Shown: one piece after another, positions 18,281 to 27,132 of the stretch
Numbering within the stretch: position 1 is the first letter of the stretch
Layout: every line of letters starts with the position of its first letter
Origin: Halobacteriovorax marinus
GTDB taxonomy: Bacteria > Bdellovibrionota > Bacteriovoracia > Bacteriovoracales > Bacteriovoracaceae
Direction of reading: 5' to 3'
Length of the DNA: 64,000 bases
Assembly: GCA_002163155.1 (NCBI GenBank)
Contig: MAAO01000015.1
Span: forward strand, 1-64,000
Program-made: the position numbers and the translations under genes
The notes under the pieces: generated by a model
What the model was told of the DNA's origin: nothing
Databases searched by the model: none
Seen by the model: only the letters and a program-made list of their open reading frames with translations

Positions 18281-19897
18281 ATGAATTTTAAAACTATTTT
18301 AGTTCTCTTAATTTCACTTTTATCTCTTGAGTTACACGCTCAAGCGATTGGTGACACCAAATATGGGAATAACGATCCCACAAATCTTACTGATCAAGAC
18401 AAAGATCTTTCAAATAACTTCGTTCACGATCAAAGAGTTCAAAGAATTTATGAAGAAGAATGTACTAAAGACAGTAAAACTGAAGATGCCTGCCTAGGCT
18501 CTAAGGCCGATCCAAAAGTGGCAGGAATGAAGAGTTCCATGATTTCGGCTCTGGCAAAAGCCTACACCATGATTATTGGATTTGGTGCTGGTGGAGAACT
18601 TTCAACAAAGTCTAGCTTTGGTGATGAAGCCAAAGCAGCAGATACTAGTGCAACAGAAGGTACTGACAAAGCAAAAGATGGTGGAGAAGACGAAACAAAA
18701 GATTATTGTAAATATATACCTGTAGCGACTGAAGCCATCGCTATGTTCAATACAACAACAGAACAAAAGACTATTGGCATGCTTCCAAAAAGTGAAGCTA
18801 CCGCTCAAAAGGAATCTCTTTTAAAAGCTGCAGAAAATCATGAGACTAGAGCTAAAACTGCAAAAATCCAAACCACAGGTTGGGGAGCTTCAACAGTTTG
18901 TTATGTCGCTTCTATAAGTATGTCAGCAGCAAGCTGGAGTAGTGCTGGAAATATTGCAAAGGTTGCAGCCTCTGCTCTTCTTACTGGTTTCTATATGAAA
19001 CAGATTGGAGCCCATGAAGATTACGCCGAAAAAACAAGGGACATAGCTAATAAACTACCAGGTAAGGGTGATTGTAATCCTATCACGGACAAACTTTGTT
19101 TTTGTACGGAACCCACTTCAAAGAAAAGACCTGACTATGATAAGTACTGTAGAGCACACCTTCATACTAGAAAAATTGCCTACGCTTCAGAGAGAATGAC
19201 TTGTATCGATGAGAATATGAAAGAAGATCCGGCCTGCCAGTGTGCAGTCAGAGAAACTTGTATTGATAAGAAAGTCATGACTACAATTAAAGGTTTCGGA
19301 GGACTTGGATCACTTTCCTCACCTTCCTTTGGTGACTTTAAATCTCTTAGTAATGGTGAACTTAAATCTAAATCCCTAAGCAACGCGCAAACTTCTCTAA
19401 ACAATGCCTTAGCGAAGTTAAGAGAAGTGGATAAAAAGCTTCCAGCAAACAACTCCATTCTCTCAAAAAAACAAAGACAAGAGTTTAATGTTCTAAAAAG
19501 TGCAGGATTTCCGGATAACATAGCAAAGAAATTTGCTCAAATGCCACTAACTCCAGCAGCTAAGAAAAATATAGCGAACTTTAAAAATGGTTTTTCTAAT
19601 AAAAGTTATTCAAGACGCAGAAGTTCTAGAAAAAAGAGATCTAATGTTCTCACTTTCTCTGGTGGATCTGGCTCCAAAATTAGAAAGAAGTCTTCTGGCT
19701 CTAAATCAAATAATTTTTTAAAGCGTTTTGGACTTAAAAAGAAAAGAAGAAAGAAAGCTAGTGGTAAAGTTTTAAAGTTTGCTAATAGAGCACAACAAAG
19801 AGCTCAAATTTCAAGAAGTAGTGAAAAGGTCATTTTTGATATCATCTCTAGAAGATACCAAGTATCTGGCTGGAGAAGATTAGAATATATAAAATAA
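18281..19897 (+). CDS. Secreted cysteine-containing protein with a very basic C-terminus, unknown
   Basis: ATG 18281 is preceded by TGAGGAATAATTCG, a better start than ATG 18266. Product ~538 residues: signal peptide ending ELHA, an acidic N-terminal region with a hydrophobic stretch (SMISALAKAYTMIIGFGAGGEL), a Gly/Ala-rich hydrophobic pair around residue 210-235, a cysteine cluster (CNPITDKLCFCTEP, CQCAVRETC), then ~80 residues rich in Arg/Lys/Ser (RRRSSRKKRS, LKKKRRKKASGK). The layout suggests membrane-associated export with a nucleic-acid- or LPS-binding tail. No family recognised. A 21-base gap to the DCC gene suggests co-transcription. Confidence 0.75.
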   Translation: MNFKTILVLLISLLSLELHAQAIGDTKYGNNDPTNLTDQDKDLSNNFVHDQRVQRIYEEECTKDSKTEDACLGSKADPKVAGMKSSMISALAKAYTMIIGFGAGGELSTKSSFGDEAKAADTSATEGTDKAKDGGEDETKDYCKYIPVATEAIAMFNTTTEQKTIGMLPKSEATAQKESLLKAAENHETRAKTAKIQTTGWGASTVCYVASISMSAASWSSAGNIAKVAASALLTGFYMKQIGAHEDYAEKTRDIANKLPGKGDCNPITDKLCFCTEPTSKKRPDYDKYCRAHLHTRKIAYASERMTCIDENMKEDPACQCAVRETCIDKKVMTTIKGFGGLGSLSSPSFGDFKSLSNGELKSKSLSNAQTSLNNALAKLREVDKKLPANNSILSKKQRQEFNVLKSAGFPDNIAKKFAQMPLTPAAKKNIANFKNGFSNKSYSRRRSSRKKRSNVLTFSGGSGSKIRKKSSGSKSNNFLKRFGLKKKRRKKASGKVLKFANRAQQRAQISRSSEKVIFDIISRRYQVSGWRRLEYIK

Positions 19898-19917
19898 TCA
19901 AACGAAGGAAGTAGCAC

Positions 19918-20307
19918 ATGGACGTGCAAAAAAGTTTTGAATTACCCCTACTCGTTTACGATGGAGAATGCTCCATGTGTGAGCGCTTTGCAAAATCAAT
20001 CCATAAATTTGATTCCACTTCCCACATAAATATTCACTCTTTTCACGATGAAGATATTTTCGCCAATTTTCCCATGTTAAATGCTGAGGACTGCGATAAA
20101 GAAGTTCACCTCATTCTTGAAGATCAAAGCGTCCTAAGAGGAGCTAGAGTCGTCGAATACCTCGTGACTCTCAATCCCATGATAAAGAAAATATCTTGGC
20201 TGGTAGAGTCTGACGCAGGGAGAAAGGCTATAGATATCTTCTATAAATCAGCCAATATCTACCGTGAAACGTTGCTAAACAGATGTCCAAAATGTAAGAA
20301 TAAATAA
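19918..20307 (+). CDS. DCC-family (DUF393) thiol-disulfide oxidoreductase-like protein
   Basis: 129 residues with the family signature LLVYDGECSMCERF near the N-terminus (Cys18 and Cys21) and VHLILEDQSVLRGARVVEYLV further on. A further CPKC pair ends the protein. DCC proteins have a thioredoxin-like fold and unknown partners. It is followed after ~24 bases by the mannosyltransferase gene, so the three plus-strand genes 18281-21066 may share a transcript. Confidence 0.88.
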   Translation: MDVQKSFELPLLVYDGECSMCERFAKSIHKFDSTSHINIHSFHDEDIFANFPMLNAEDCDKEVHLILEDQSVLRGARVVEYLVTLNPMIKKISWLVESDAGRKAIDIFYKSANIYRETLLNRCPKCKNK

Positions 20308-20331
20308 CTTATTTAACTTTTGGAGTACGCA

Positions 20332-21066
20332 TTGCTACCTTTTGATAAGACCCTAATTATTATTCCTACATTTAATGAGATTGATAATATTGAAAGAATG
20401 ATTACAACTCTCTTTGATCTGCATAAAGGCGTGAGTCTTTTAATTATTGAAGACGGCTCACCAGACGGAACAGCTGCCGTTGTAAAGAAGTACCAAGAGA
20501 AATTCACAGACAACCTTCACATGATTGAAAGAACTGGAAAACTAGGACTTGGAACCGCTTACGTGACAGGATTTAAGTGGGCACTAGAGAGAGACTATCA
20601 ATTTGTTTTTGAAATGGATTGTGACTTTTCTCACGACCCTAATCAAGTTCCAGACTTATTAGAAGCTGCACAATCTAGTGATCTCGTTATTGGATCTAGA
20701 TATATCGGTGGAATTAGAATCATCAACTGGCCATTTAGAAGATTACTTCTCTCTTACTTGGCTTCAATCTACACTCGTTTCGTTACAGGAATTCCTGTTT
20801 TCGATACAACTGGTGGATTCAAATGTTTTACAAGAAAAGCGCTCTCATCACTAAACTTAGATAATATTATTTCTAAAGGATATATCTTCCAACTCGAACT
20901 GAACTACAAGGTTTGGGCTCAGGGATTAACTGTAAAAGAAGTTCCTATTACTTTCTATGAAAGAAGAGATGGGGAATCAAAAATGGCCGGTGGAATTATT
21001 TTTGAAGCACTCTTTTCTGTTGTTCGCTTAAGATTTCACAAAATGCTTGGAATACTTAATAAATAG
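20332..21066 (+). CDS. Polyprenol-phosphate mannosyltransferase (GT2, Dpm1-like)
   Basis: A TTG at 20332 sits 6 bases after GGAG, so it is preferred over the TTG at 20320; ~244 residues. Motifs of soluble Dpm1/Ppm1 enzymes are plain: IIPTFNEIDNIERM, IIEDGSPDGTAAVV, GKLGLGTAYVTGFKWAL, FEMDCDFSHDP (DxD metal site) and DTTGGFKCFTRKAL. The enzyme transfers a hexose, usually mannose from GDP-mannose, to a polyprenyl phosphate to supply extracytoplasmic glycosylation. No membrane segments, as in bacterial Ppm1 catalytic domains. Confidence 0.9.
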   Translation: MLPFDKTLIIIPTFNEIDNIERMITTLFDLHKGVSLLIIEDGSPDGTAAVVKKYQEKFTDNLHMIERTGKLGLGTAYVTGFKWALERDYQFVFEMDCDFSHDPNQVPDLLEAAQSSDLVIGSRYIGGIRIINWPFRRLLLSYLASIYTRFVTGIPVFDTTGGFKCFTRKALSSLNLDNIISKGYIFQLELNYKVWAQGLTVKEVPITFYERRDGESKMAGGIIFEALFSVVRLRFHKMLGILNK

Positions 21067-21085
21067 AACCCTATTAAGGGTTCTA
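21064..21085 (+). terminator. Hairpin at the end of the mannosyltransferase gene
   Basis: TAGAACCCT (21064-21072) and AGGGTTCTA (21077-21085) form a 9-bp stem with a 4-base loop that begins inside the stop codon. There is no long U-tract, so termination efficiency is uncertain. It lies between convergent genes. Confidence 0.6.
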
Positions 21086-21121
21086 TTCTAAAGCCAAATG
21101 GCTTCTACCTTAACCCGTTTA

Positions 21122-22177
21122 CTAAAAACCTAAAATATTCTGATCCCAAACAACATTAATAAGAACAGGGTCAAATCCAGAATCTAAAAGCTCATCTTTA
21201 TACTCTGTGATACTTCTAAATTTCTTTTCAATGGATAAATCCCAAAGATCTAGGAAGGAAATATTCACATTTTCATTATCGTTATTTAAATCAATTAAAT
21301 CCCAAAGAAATGAATAAACTCTCCACTCATTAGTTGGACCGTAACAAACATCAGCTGGCACATGTTCAATTTCAAGCGGGGCCCTTCTTTGCACCATATA
21401 TCTAAATTTCGCATCAGGATCATTTAAATCAACACTTACCCAAGCAGAGAAGAAACTCGCCCACCCTTCACTAAAGGCCAGTGTCTTTGTATAACACTCA
21501 TCAATTCTATGACGTCCACCTTGGCTTCTTCCAATCCTTGACTCTGAATAAATCGAGTGACCAATCTCATGACCAACAACATCCCACTGGTAACCTTGAG
21601 TGACGTTAACTCTTCCATTGTAGTAATCACCACTGGCTGGATAAATGATTCCCATTTTCCCTCTAAGAAAATCATTGCGTCCAATGGCCTTAAATTTATG
21701 AGTGATTTTACTAGCAAGATTCCATATTCCAAAAAATTGTCCTGCAAGAGAGTTGTACTTAAAAATAAGCTTTAAACCTTCACCGCACTTACCTTCAACC
21801 TTTAGATTATATCTTCTAGATCTTGGACCATTAATTTGAAATTTCTCTAATTTTAATTTCGCCGTAGCAATATAAGTTTCATCTCCAGTCTCACAAGCCG
21901 TTTGAATAGATTCAACACCATTCGCTGAAACATTTGAATTAAGAGTCAGATTAAAACTTAAACCTTTGATCTCAGTTTCTTTATCGTCTTGAACAATTAC
22001 GGCCTTAAAAGCAACAGCATTTCTTCTTATGGGATATCTATCAATGGTATCCACTTTTAAATCAGGAGAGGCCACAAGCGGAAGCATTATTGGAGTTGAT
22101 AGATCACTATCGTTAATGACATTGGCAAAAGTTATCTGAGACGTAAGTAACAGAGAAATTAATGAAATCCATTTCAT
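21122..22177 (-). CDS. Secreted zinc metalloprotease-like protein (HEIGH)
   Basis: 351 residues with a signal peptide (MKWISLISLLLTSQITFA). The zincin motif VGHEIGHSIY is at ~203-207, followed 30 residues later by EGWASFFSAW, where Glu237 would be the third ligand as in gluzincins. The N-terminal half is a beta-rich domain with one Cys pair. It matches no named family I can recall with confidence. Export and the HExxH...E layout support a degradative role outside the cytoplasm. Confidence 0.78.
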   Translation of the reverse strand: MKWISLISLLLTSQITFANVINDSDLSTPIMLPLVASPDLKVDTIDRYPIRRNAVAFKAVIVQDDKETEIKGLSFNLTLNSNVSANGVESIQTACETGDETYIATAKLKLEKFQINGPRSRRYNLKVEGKCGEGLKLIFKYNSLAGQFFGIWNLASKITHKFKAIGRNDFLRGKMGIIYPASGDYYNGRVNVTQGYQWDVVGHEIGHSIYSESRIGRSQGGRHRIDECYTKTLAFSEGWASFFSAWVSVDLNDPDAKFRYMVQRRAPLEIEHVPADVCYGPTNEWRVYSFLWDLIDLNNDNENVNISFLDLWDLSIEKKFRSITEYKDELLDSGFDPVLINVVWDQNILGF

Positions 22178-22260
22178 AAGTTTTCCTTTTTAAAAATTTT
22201 TACCATTGTATCTCTTAGAGGAAAGCCGTGTCATGACACCTTCAATCACTACACTTTTGC

Positions 22261-22821
22261 TCAGGTAATTTCAGAAATAGAAAGCTTACGTTCTAGTTCC
22301 TTCAGTCTCTTCTCTATACTTAGAATCTTCTTTTGATGATTAGAATTATTTTTATAAATAACTACTAAGCTCTGTTCTATTTGTTTTTCAAAGTTTGAAA
22401 ATGTCTTACTCAAGTGATCATTATTCTTCAATTCACTCATCACGTTTTCATTTTTAAGGATAAACCTTCTCAAATGACTAAATGCTCTCGCTATAAATAT
22501 TCCCATCTTTATGGCCTTAGGTGTTCTAAGAATAAAGGAAAGTGCATATGCTCCTTGCTCAGTAAACACACTTGGCGAGACGCCTTTTCGCATAGTTACA
22601 CCACTTCTAATCGCATTTTGCGATTTGAAATCCGCTAACTCACTGGAATCTAATTTAAAGTGAAAATCTGCTGGAAACCTTTCTATATTTCGTTTCACTT
22701 GTTCATTTAAGCGTCCCACAGGTATTCCGTAAATCTCTGCAAGATCAAAATCAAACATCACTTTTTGATCTCTGATTATGTAAATCTGATTTGTTACTTC
22801 TAAAATATCTTTATTACTCAT
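22261..22821 (-). CDS. ORF6N-domain DNA-binding protein
   Basis: ATG 22821 follows GGAGGAAGTG and is preferred over 22869; ~186 residues. The N-terminal ~85 residues are an ORF6N domain: IYIIRDQKVMFDFDLAEIYG, LNEQVKRNIERFPADFHFKL, and VFTEQGAYALSFILRTPKAI. A coiled-coil-like tail follows (LKRFIL... KRLKELERKLS). ORF6N proteins are common on phages and genomic islands and are thought to bind DNA. No integrase, phage structural gene or repeat is nearby, so it stands as an isolated copy. Confidence 0.9.
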   Translation of the reverse strand: MSNKDILEVTNQIYIIRDQKVMFDFDLAEIYGIPVGRLNEQVKRNIERFPADFHFKLDSSELADFKSQNAIRSGVTMRKGVSPSVFTEQGAYALSFILRTPKAIKMGIFIARAFSHLRRFILKNENVMSELKNNDHLSKTFSNFEKQIEQSLVVIYKNNSNHQKKILSIEKRLKELERKLSISEIT

Positions 22822-22954
22822 CACTTCCTCCGTCCTTAAAGTTATAAAAGGTCTATTTTTAAAAATCATGTTTTGATATTAAGAATGATTAAGCTTTTTT
22901 ATATTACAATCTCTGATAAGTTGAATAAATCAATCTAAGAAATGGAGTAAACAT

Positions 22955-23536
22955 ATGACCTCAACCTGGAAAGACTACTACGATAAAGTCAGCAAGAGAT
23001 CCACGCACCCTATTCTTAAAATAGCACTAGGACATTCTACTAAGATTGGTAAGGCCTATGACCTGGGAGCAGGAGCTGGCGTTGATACAAAGCATCTCAT
23101 TGAGAATGATTGGAAGGTTGTAGCCATTGATAAAGAGAAATCTTCAGCCAAGTATATAAAAGCACTCATTCCCAGTCATAAGAATTTAAAAGTTAAGACG
23201 AAAGGTTTTGAAGAATTAAAATTAACAAAGTCTGATTTAATTTTTGGCTCGGCTTCCTTTCCATTTTGCCATCCATTGGACTTTAATAAGTTTTGGAATG
23301 ATATGTCCTCATCTTTAAAAAAGGGTGGAATCTTAGCTGGTAATCTCTTTGGTCATAACGATACTTGGGCCAAGTCTTTTAAAGACAGAATGAGCTTTCA
23401 AAATCATAAGCAGATTTCAAAACTCTTTAATGGTTTTGATATTCTCTTTTTTGATGAATTAGAAGAAGATAGACCAACCGCCATGGGTCGCGAGAAGCAT
23501 TGGCATATTTATAGTTTTGTTCTTAGAAAATTATAA
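22955..23536 (+). CDS. Class I SAM-dependent methyltransferase
   Basis: 193 residues. The SAM-binding glycine motif is AYDLGAGAGVDTKHL (~35-49), followed by an acidic residue at the end of strand 2 (VVAIDKEKS) and the motif DLIFGSASFPFCHPLDFNKFW. It resembles TehB-type small-molecule methyltransferases. Substrate unknown. It has its own SD (AAATGGAGTAAAC) and ends at a strong hairpin. Confidence 0.85.
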   Translation: MTSTWKDYYDKVSKRSTHPILKIALGHSTKIGKAYDLGAGAGVDTKHLIENDWKVVAIDKEKSSAKYIKALIPSHKNLKVKTKGFEELKLTKSDLIFGSASFPFCHPLDFNKFWNDMSSSLKKGGILAGNLFGHNDTWAKSFKDRMSFQNHKQISKLFNGFDILFFDELEEDRPTAMGREKHWHIYSFVLRKL

Positions 23537-23554
23537 CTTTAACTAGCTATAATC

Positions 23555-23588
23555 ACGATAGGTAACCGCGTACCTATCGTACCTATCG
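23555..23588. repeat. Inverted and direct repeat between convergent genes
   Basis: ACGATAGGTA (23555-23564) and TACCTATCGT (23571-23580) form a 10-bp stem with loop ACCGCG, and TACCTATCG is repeated directly at 23580-23588, running into the 3' end of the membrane protein gene. It may act as a bidirectional terminator although U-tracts are absent. Confidence 0.7.
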
Positions 23589-24251
23589 GAAAGACTTGCG
23601 AGAAAAGATTTCTCTGTTGTAGGGTCTAAACGTCATTAGGACGAAAATCCATACGCCACCAAACTCTAGAATCTCACCTTTTTTTCCACCAGCGATAAGC
23701 TCAGTAATTCCTACTAGGATTAAGTAAGCTACAATGTGGAAGTTCTTAGGAAGTGGAACGGCCATACTGTCCACTAGCTTTTTTACCTTCTCTACTTTTC
23801 TATAAAGAACAGGAAGTATTAGAAAGTAAAATCCAATCATAATTCCAAGTAGTGTTCCAAAGATGATTTTATTAATTTTCTTTCCACCAACCACTAAGTT
23901 ATGAAAGTTTGTTTCAGCCTGAGAGTTATTCTTCATGAAGAATTCTGAAGATTTAATATCAAAAATTCTTTGTCCCCATGAAATTTCTTCTCCAAGACCA
24001 AAGAGAAAAAGGGAACCTAAAACAAAGAGACAAAAGAGAAAGAGCTTACCTCTAAAAGGTTTTAAGATTGAAATTCTGTAATAGCAAGCAACCGCACCAA
24101 TTAGAAGACCTAAAACGGTCATCCACTCGATAAAGCCATCTTCTTTTACATAGACACCTTCATACCAGCCAAGATTCTGATGAGAAATTACAGCACCGGC
24201 AATAGAGGCAATTAAAACAAAGGCAAACATAAATCTTTCAAGGGTGAACAT
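23583..24251 (-). CDS. Integral membrane protein, unknown
   Basis: 222 residues with about six hydrophobic segments. The most distinctive segment is FLFGLGEEISWGQRIFDIKSSEFF, with conserved-looking Glu, Trp and Arg next to a membrane helix, a motif seen in bacterial membrane proteins of unknown function. Its ATG overlaps the rpiB stop by one base (TAATG), so it is coupled to rpiB. Confidence 0.78.
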   Translation of the reverse strand: MFTLERFMFAFVLIASIAGAVISHQNLGWYEGVYVKEDGFIEWMTVLGLLIGAVACYYRISILKPFRGKLFLFCLFVLGSLFLFGLGEEISWGQRIFDIKSSEFFMKNNSQAETNFHNLVVGGKKINKIIFGTLLGIMIGFYFLILPVLYRKVEKVKKLVDSMAVPLPKNFHIVAYLILVGITELIAGGKKGEILEFGGVWIFVLMTFRPYNREIFSRKSFR

Positions 24252-24691
24252 TAAACATCTTCTCCAAGGTCAGTGAACTTTTCGATTCTGTCACTATGTC
24301 TACCGAATTGAAACTCAGCAAAGAGCCAAGAATCAATCATACTTTTAATTTCATCAATTGAGTTTGTTCTAGCACCAACACACATAACGTTGGCATTATT
24401 ATGTTCAATTGAAAGTTTCGCATCATGCTCAGTTCGACAAAGTGCCGCCCTGATTCCTTTAAATCTATTGGCCACCATGGATACACCAATTCCTGAACCA
24501 CAAAGAAGAATCCCTTTAGCATCATCTTTAGCTACACCTTTTGCTAAGGCAGCAGCGTAATCTGGATAGTCGCATCTCTCATTTTTATGAGTTCCTACGT
24601 CTTCAACCAGGTGACCTAGATCTATCAAATGTTGTTTTAGAATTTCTTTTTCTTCAAAAGCGGCGTGATCACAACCAATATAGATTTTCAT
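24251..24691 (-). CDS. rpiB: Ribose-5-phosphate isomerase B
   Basis: 146 residues, normal RpiB length. Visible features are YIGCDHAAFEEKE, DYPDYAAALAKGVA, the catalytic Cys64 in LLCGSGIGVSMVANRFKGIRAALC, HDAKLSIEHNNANV and VGARTNS. The enzyme interconverts ribose-5-phosphate and ribulose-5-phosphate in the cytoplasm. It starts just after the ahcY terminator, behind AAGAGGTAATCC, so it may have its own promoter or depend on read-through. Confidence 0.95.
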   Translation of the reverse strand: MKIYIGCDHAAFEEKEILKQHLIDLGHLVEDVGTHKNERCDYPDYAAALAKGVAKDDAKGILLCGSGIGVSMVANRFKGIRAALCRTEHDAKLSIEHNNANVMCVGARTNSIDEIKSMIDSWLFAEFQFGRHSDRIEKFTDLGEDV

Positions 24692-24701
24692 GGATTACCT
24701 C

Positions 24702-24732
24702 TTAAAAAAAATAAGCCCTACTTTCGTAGGGC
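24702..24732 (-). terminator. Intrinsic terminator after ahcY
   Basis: On the minus strand GCCCTAC-GAAA-GTAGGGC (24732-24715) is followed directly by TTATTTTTTTT. A textbook hairpin with a tetraloop and U-tract just before the rpiB SD. Confidence 0.92.
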
Positions 24733-24740
24733 CATTATTT

Positions 24741-26036
24741 TTAGTATCTGTAGTGATTTGCTTTGTAAGGCCCTTCAACAGGAATACTTAAGTAGTCAGC
24801 TTGCTCTTTAGAAAGAGTATCAAGTCTAACTCCAACTTTCTCAAGGTGAAGTCTTGCAACTTTCTCATCGAGGTGCTTTGGAAGCATGTAAACTTTGTTT
24901 TCATACTTATCAGAGTTATCCCAAAGTTCCATTTGTGCCATAACTTGGTTAGTAAACGAGTTAGACATAACAAATGAAGGGTGACCTGTAGCACAACCAA
25001 GATTAACAAGACGACCTTCAGCAAGAAGGATAAGTCTTCTACCATCTTTTCCGATGTATTGATCAACCTGAGGCTTGATATTAATTTTGTCGTAGTTGTT
25101 ATTTAAGTGAGCAACATCAATTTCATTATCAAAGTGACCGATGTTAGAGATAATTGCATTATCTTTCATCATATCAATGTGATTAGAATTAAGAACATCG
25201 TAACAACCAGTAGTTGTAACGAAGATGTCACCAAGTTTAGCAGCATCGTTCATTGGCATTACTTCAAAACCTTCCATAGAAGCTTGAAGAGCACAAATTG
25301 GATCAATTTCAGTAACGATAACTCTACCGCCAAGACCTTTTAGAGACTGAGCAGAACCTTTACCAACATCACCGTAACCAGCAACAACACAAACTTTACC
25401 AGCGATCATAACATCAGTCGCTCTTTTGATACCGTCAACAAGTGACTCTCTACAACCGTAAAGGTTATCAAACTTAGACTTAGTTACAGAATCGTTAATG
25501 TTGATAGCAGGCATTTTTAAAGTACCTTTTTCAACTCTTTCGTATAGTCTGTGAACACCAGTAGTAGTTTCTTCAGAAAGACCTTTAATTGCTTCGATCA
25601 TTTCTGGGAATTTATCGTGAACCATATTTGTAAGGTCACCACCGTCATCAAGAATCATGTTAAGTGAAGAACCGTCGGCCCACTTAAGAGATTTCTCAAT
25701 ACACCAATCGAACTCTTCGTCACTAAGACCTTTCCATGCAAATACAGGAATCCCAGCAGCAGCAATTGCAGCAGCAGCGTGATCTTGAGTTGAGAAGATA
25801 TTACATGAAGACCATCTAACTTCTGCACCAAGCTCAACAAGAGTCTCGATAAGAACAGCAGTTTGAATTGTCATGTGAAGACAACCAGCAATCTTAGCAT
25901 TTTTAAGAGGCTTAGAAGCTCCAAACTCTTTTCTTAAAGACATAAGTCCTGGCATTTCAGTTTCAGCGATTTGTATTTCTTTACGACCCCAGTCAGCTAA
26001 AGAGATATCTTTTACTTTATAATCAGTAAATTCCAT
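24741..26036 (-). CDS. ahcY: Adenosylhomocysteinase
   Basis: 431 residues, usual length. NAD-binding loop [19 protein letters not shown], the preceding [21 protein letters not shown], and the C-terminal [13 protein letters not shown] are all family hallmarks. The enzyme hydrolyses S-adenosylhomocysteine to adenosine and homocysteine, relieving inhibition of methyltransferases. The leader upstream can fold (see 26085-26134) and a strong terminator follows. Confidence 0.97.
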   Translation of the reverse strand: MEFTDYKVKDISLADWGRKEIQIAETEMPGLMSLRKEFGASKPLKNAKIAGCLHMTIQTAVLIETLVELGAEVRWSSCNIFSTQDHAAAAIAAAGIPVFAWKGLSDEEFDWCIEKSLKWADGSSLNMILDDGGDLTNMVHDKFPEMIEAIKGLSEETTTGVHRLYERVEKGTLKMPAININDSVTKSKFDNLYGCRESLVDGIKRATDVMIAGKVCVVAGYGDVGKGSAQSLKGLGGRVIVTEIDPICALQASMEGFEVMPMNDAAKLGDIFVTTTGCYDVLNSNHIDMMKDNAIISNIGHFDNEIDVAHLNNNYDKINIKPQVDQYIGKDGRRLILLAEGRLVNLGCATGHPSFVMSNSFTNQVMAQMELWDNSDKYENKVYMLPKHLDEKVARLHLEKVGVRLDTLSKEQADYLSIPVEGPYKANHYRY

Positions 26037-26084
26037 TTATTCCTCCAAATTTAGATTAAAAATCTTGTGTAATATAACACTTAG

Positions 26085-26134
26085 AGGGCCGTTGGGGCAA
26101 GAAACCTTTACCCAGATCATTGACCGAAGGCCCT
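26085..26134 (-). promoter_or_regulatory. Candidate structured 5' leader of ahcY
   Basis: On the minus strand an outer stem AGGGCC/GGCCCT (26134-26129 with 26090-26085) encloses an inner stem GGGUAA/UUGCCC (26113-26108 with 26100-26095). The inner stem uses a G-U wobble that would be a C-A mismatch in plus-strand RNA, so the fold favours the ahcY transcript. It does not match the SAH or SAM riboswitch consensus sequences I know. Confidence 0.4.
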
Positions 26135-26190
26135 AAAAAAGCTAAAAATCAGCATATTTCCCTTAGGACACATAGCAAAAAGGACTCTTT

Positions 26191-27132
26191 GTGGGTGATT
26201 ACACAAAGCTGAGCCAAAATGAGGCTCAAGACATTCTTAATCTTTACGATCTCGGAACTCTTACTGAGCTGCGTTCCCTATCGCTTGGAATCTCAAATTC
26301 CAACTATAAAGTGACTACTTCAGAAGCCTCTTATTTACTTAAGGTTTCAAATGATAAGGGACACGACGATCTTATTCAGGAACAAGAGATCTTAACATTA
26401 CTGGGTGAACTTGATTTTGAATTCTCACTAACTCCCTATCTTACAACTGATAAAAAAAGTGTTTACACCTATAACAATTTCTTTGGCGTGGTTTTTCCTT
26501 TTGTTGAAGGTATTGCTCCAGGACCTTGTGATCAGACTTGTTTTGAAATCGGTCAGGGTCTTGCGAAACTTCACCTAATCAAAAATGATTTTTCAAAAGT
26601 AAGATCTCATGATCAAGTTGGATTTGGAGCAAGAGATATTGCGAAGTATATTCAAAATGAAAAGTGTCCTAAAGACTTTAGGGAAATGGTTGCTTACTTT
26701 TTTCCTGACAATTTAGAAGCTTACATAAGTATTAATTTTGAAAAAGGTCTTATTCACGGAGACCTATATTACGATAATACCCTTTTTGATGACAACCACT
26801 TGGCAGTTCTTTTAGATTTTGAACAGTCTGGTCTCGGAGAATACCTCTTTGACTTGGGAATTTCTCTCTCTGGAACTTGTCTTGAAAAAGGGAGAATTAA
26901 TCGCTCTCTAGTGAAATCATATCTAGAAGGTTACGAGGCGATTAGACCTCTACCACAAATTGAAAAAGATCACTTAGACACTGCAACGATTGTAGGTTTG
27001 CTCTCAATTGCCCTTTGGCGAATTAAGCGTTTTAAAGAAGGTGATCTAAATCCACTGATGGCGAACAGCTATCAAGAACTACTAAATAAAGCCAAACTCT
27101 TTTGGGATGATAGGACAAATACAAATGACTAA
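26191..27132 (+). CDS. Homoserine kinase-like phosphotransferase (APH/ThrB-II fold)
   Basis: 313 residues from GTG 26191, six bases after AAGGA. The aminoglycoside-phosphotransferase fold is visible: SLGISNSNYKV loop, catalytic LIHGDLYYDNTLF (HGD...N) and metal-binding LLDFEQSG. The length and the N-terminal region match the ThrB type II kinase rather than drug-resistance enzymes. It would phosphorylate homoserine for threonine synthesis, though related kinases act on choline or methylthioribose. It is coupled to the downstream RNA methyltransferase gene by an 8-base overlap. Confidence 0.75.
   Translation: MGDYTKLSQNEAQDILNLYDLGTLTELRSLSLGISNSNYKVTTSEASYLLKVSNDKGHDDLIQEQEILTLLGELDFEFSLTPYLTTDKKSVYTYNNFFGVVFPFVEGIAPGPCDQTCFEIGQGLAKLHLIKNDFSKVRSHDQVGFGARDIAKYIQNEKCPKDFREMVAYFFPDNLEAYISINFEKGLIHGDLYYDNTLFDDNHLAVLLDFEQSGLGEYLFDLGISLSGTCLEKGRINRSLVKSYLEGYEAIRPLPQIEKDHLDTATIVGLLSIALWRIKRFKEGDLNPLMANSYQELLNKAKLFWDDRTNTND

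Noticed and set aside
26037-26190. Known SAM or SAH riboswitch
   Set aside because: Conserved cores of the classes I know are not present, so only a generic structured leader is claimed.
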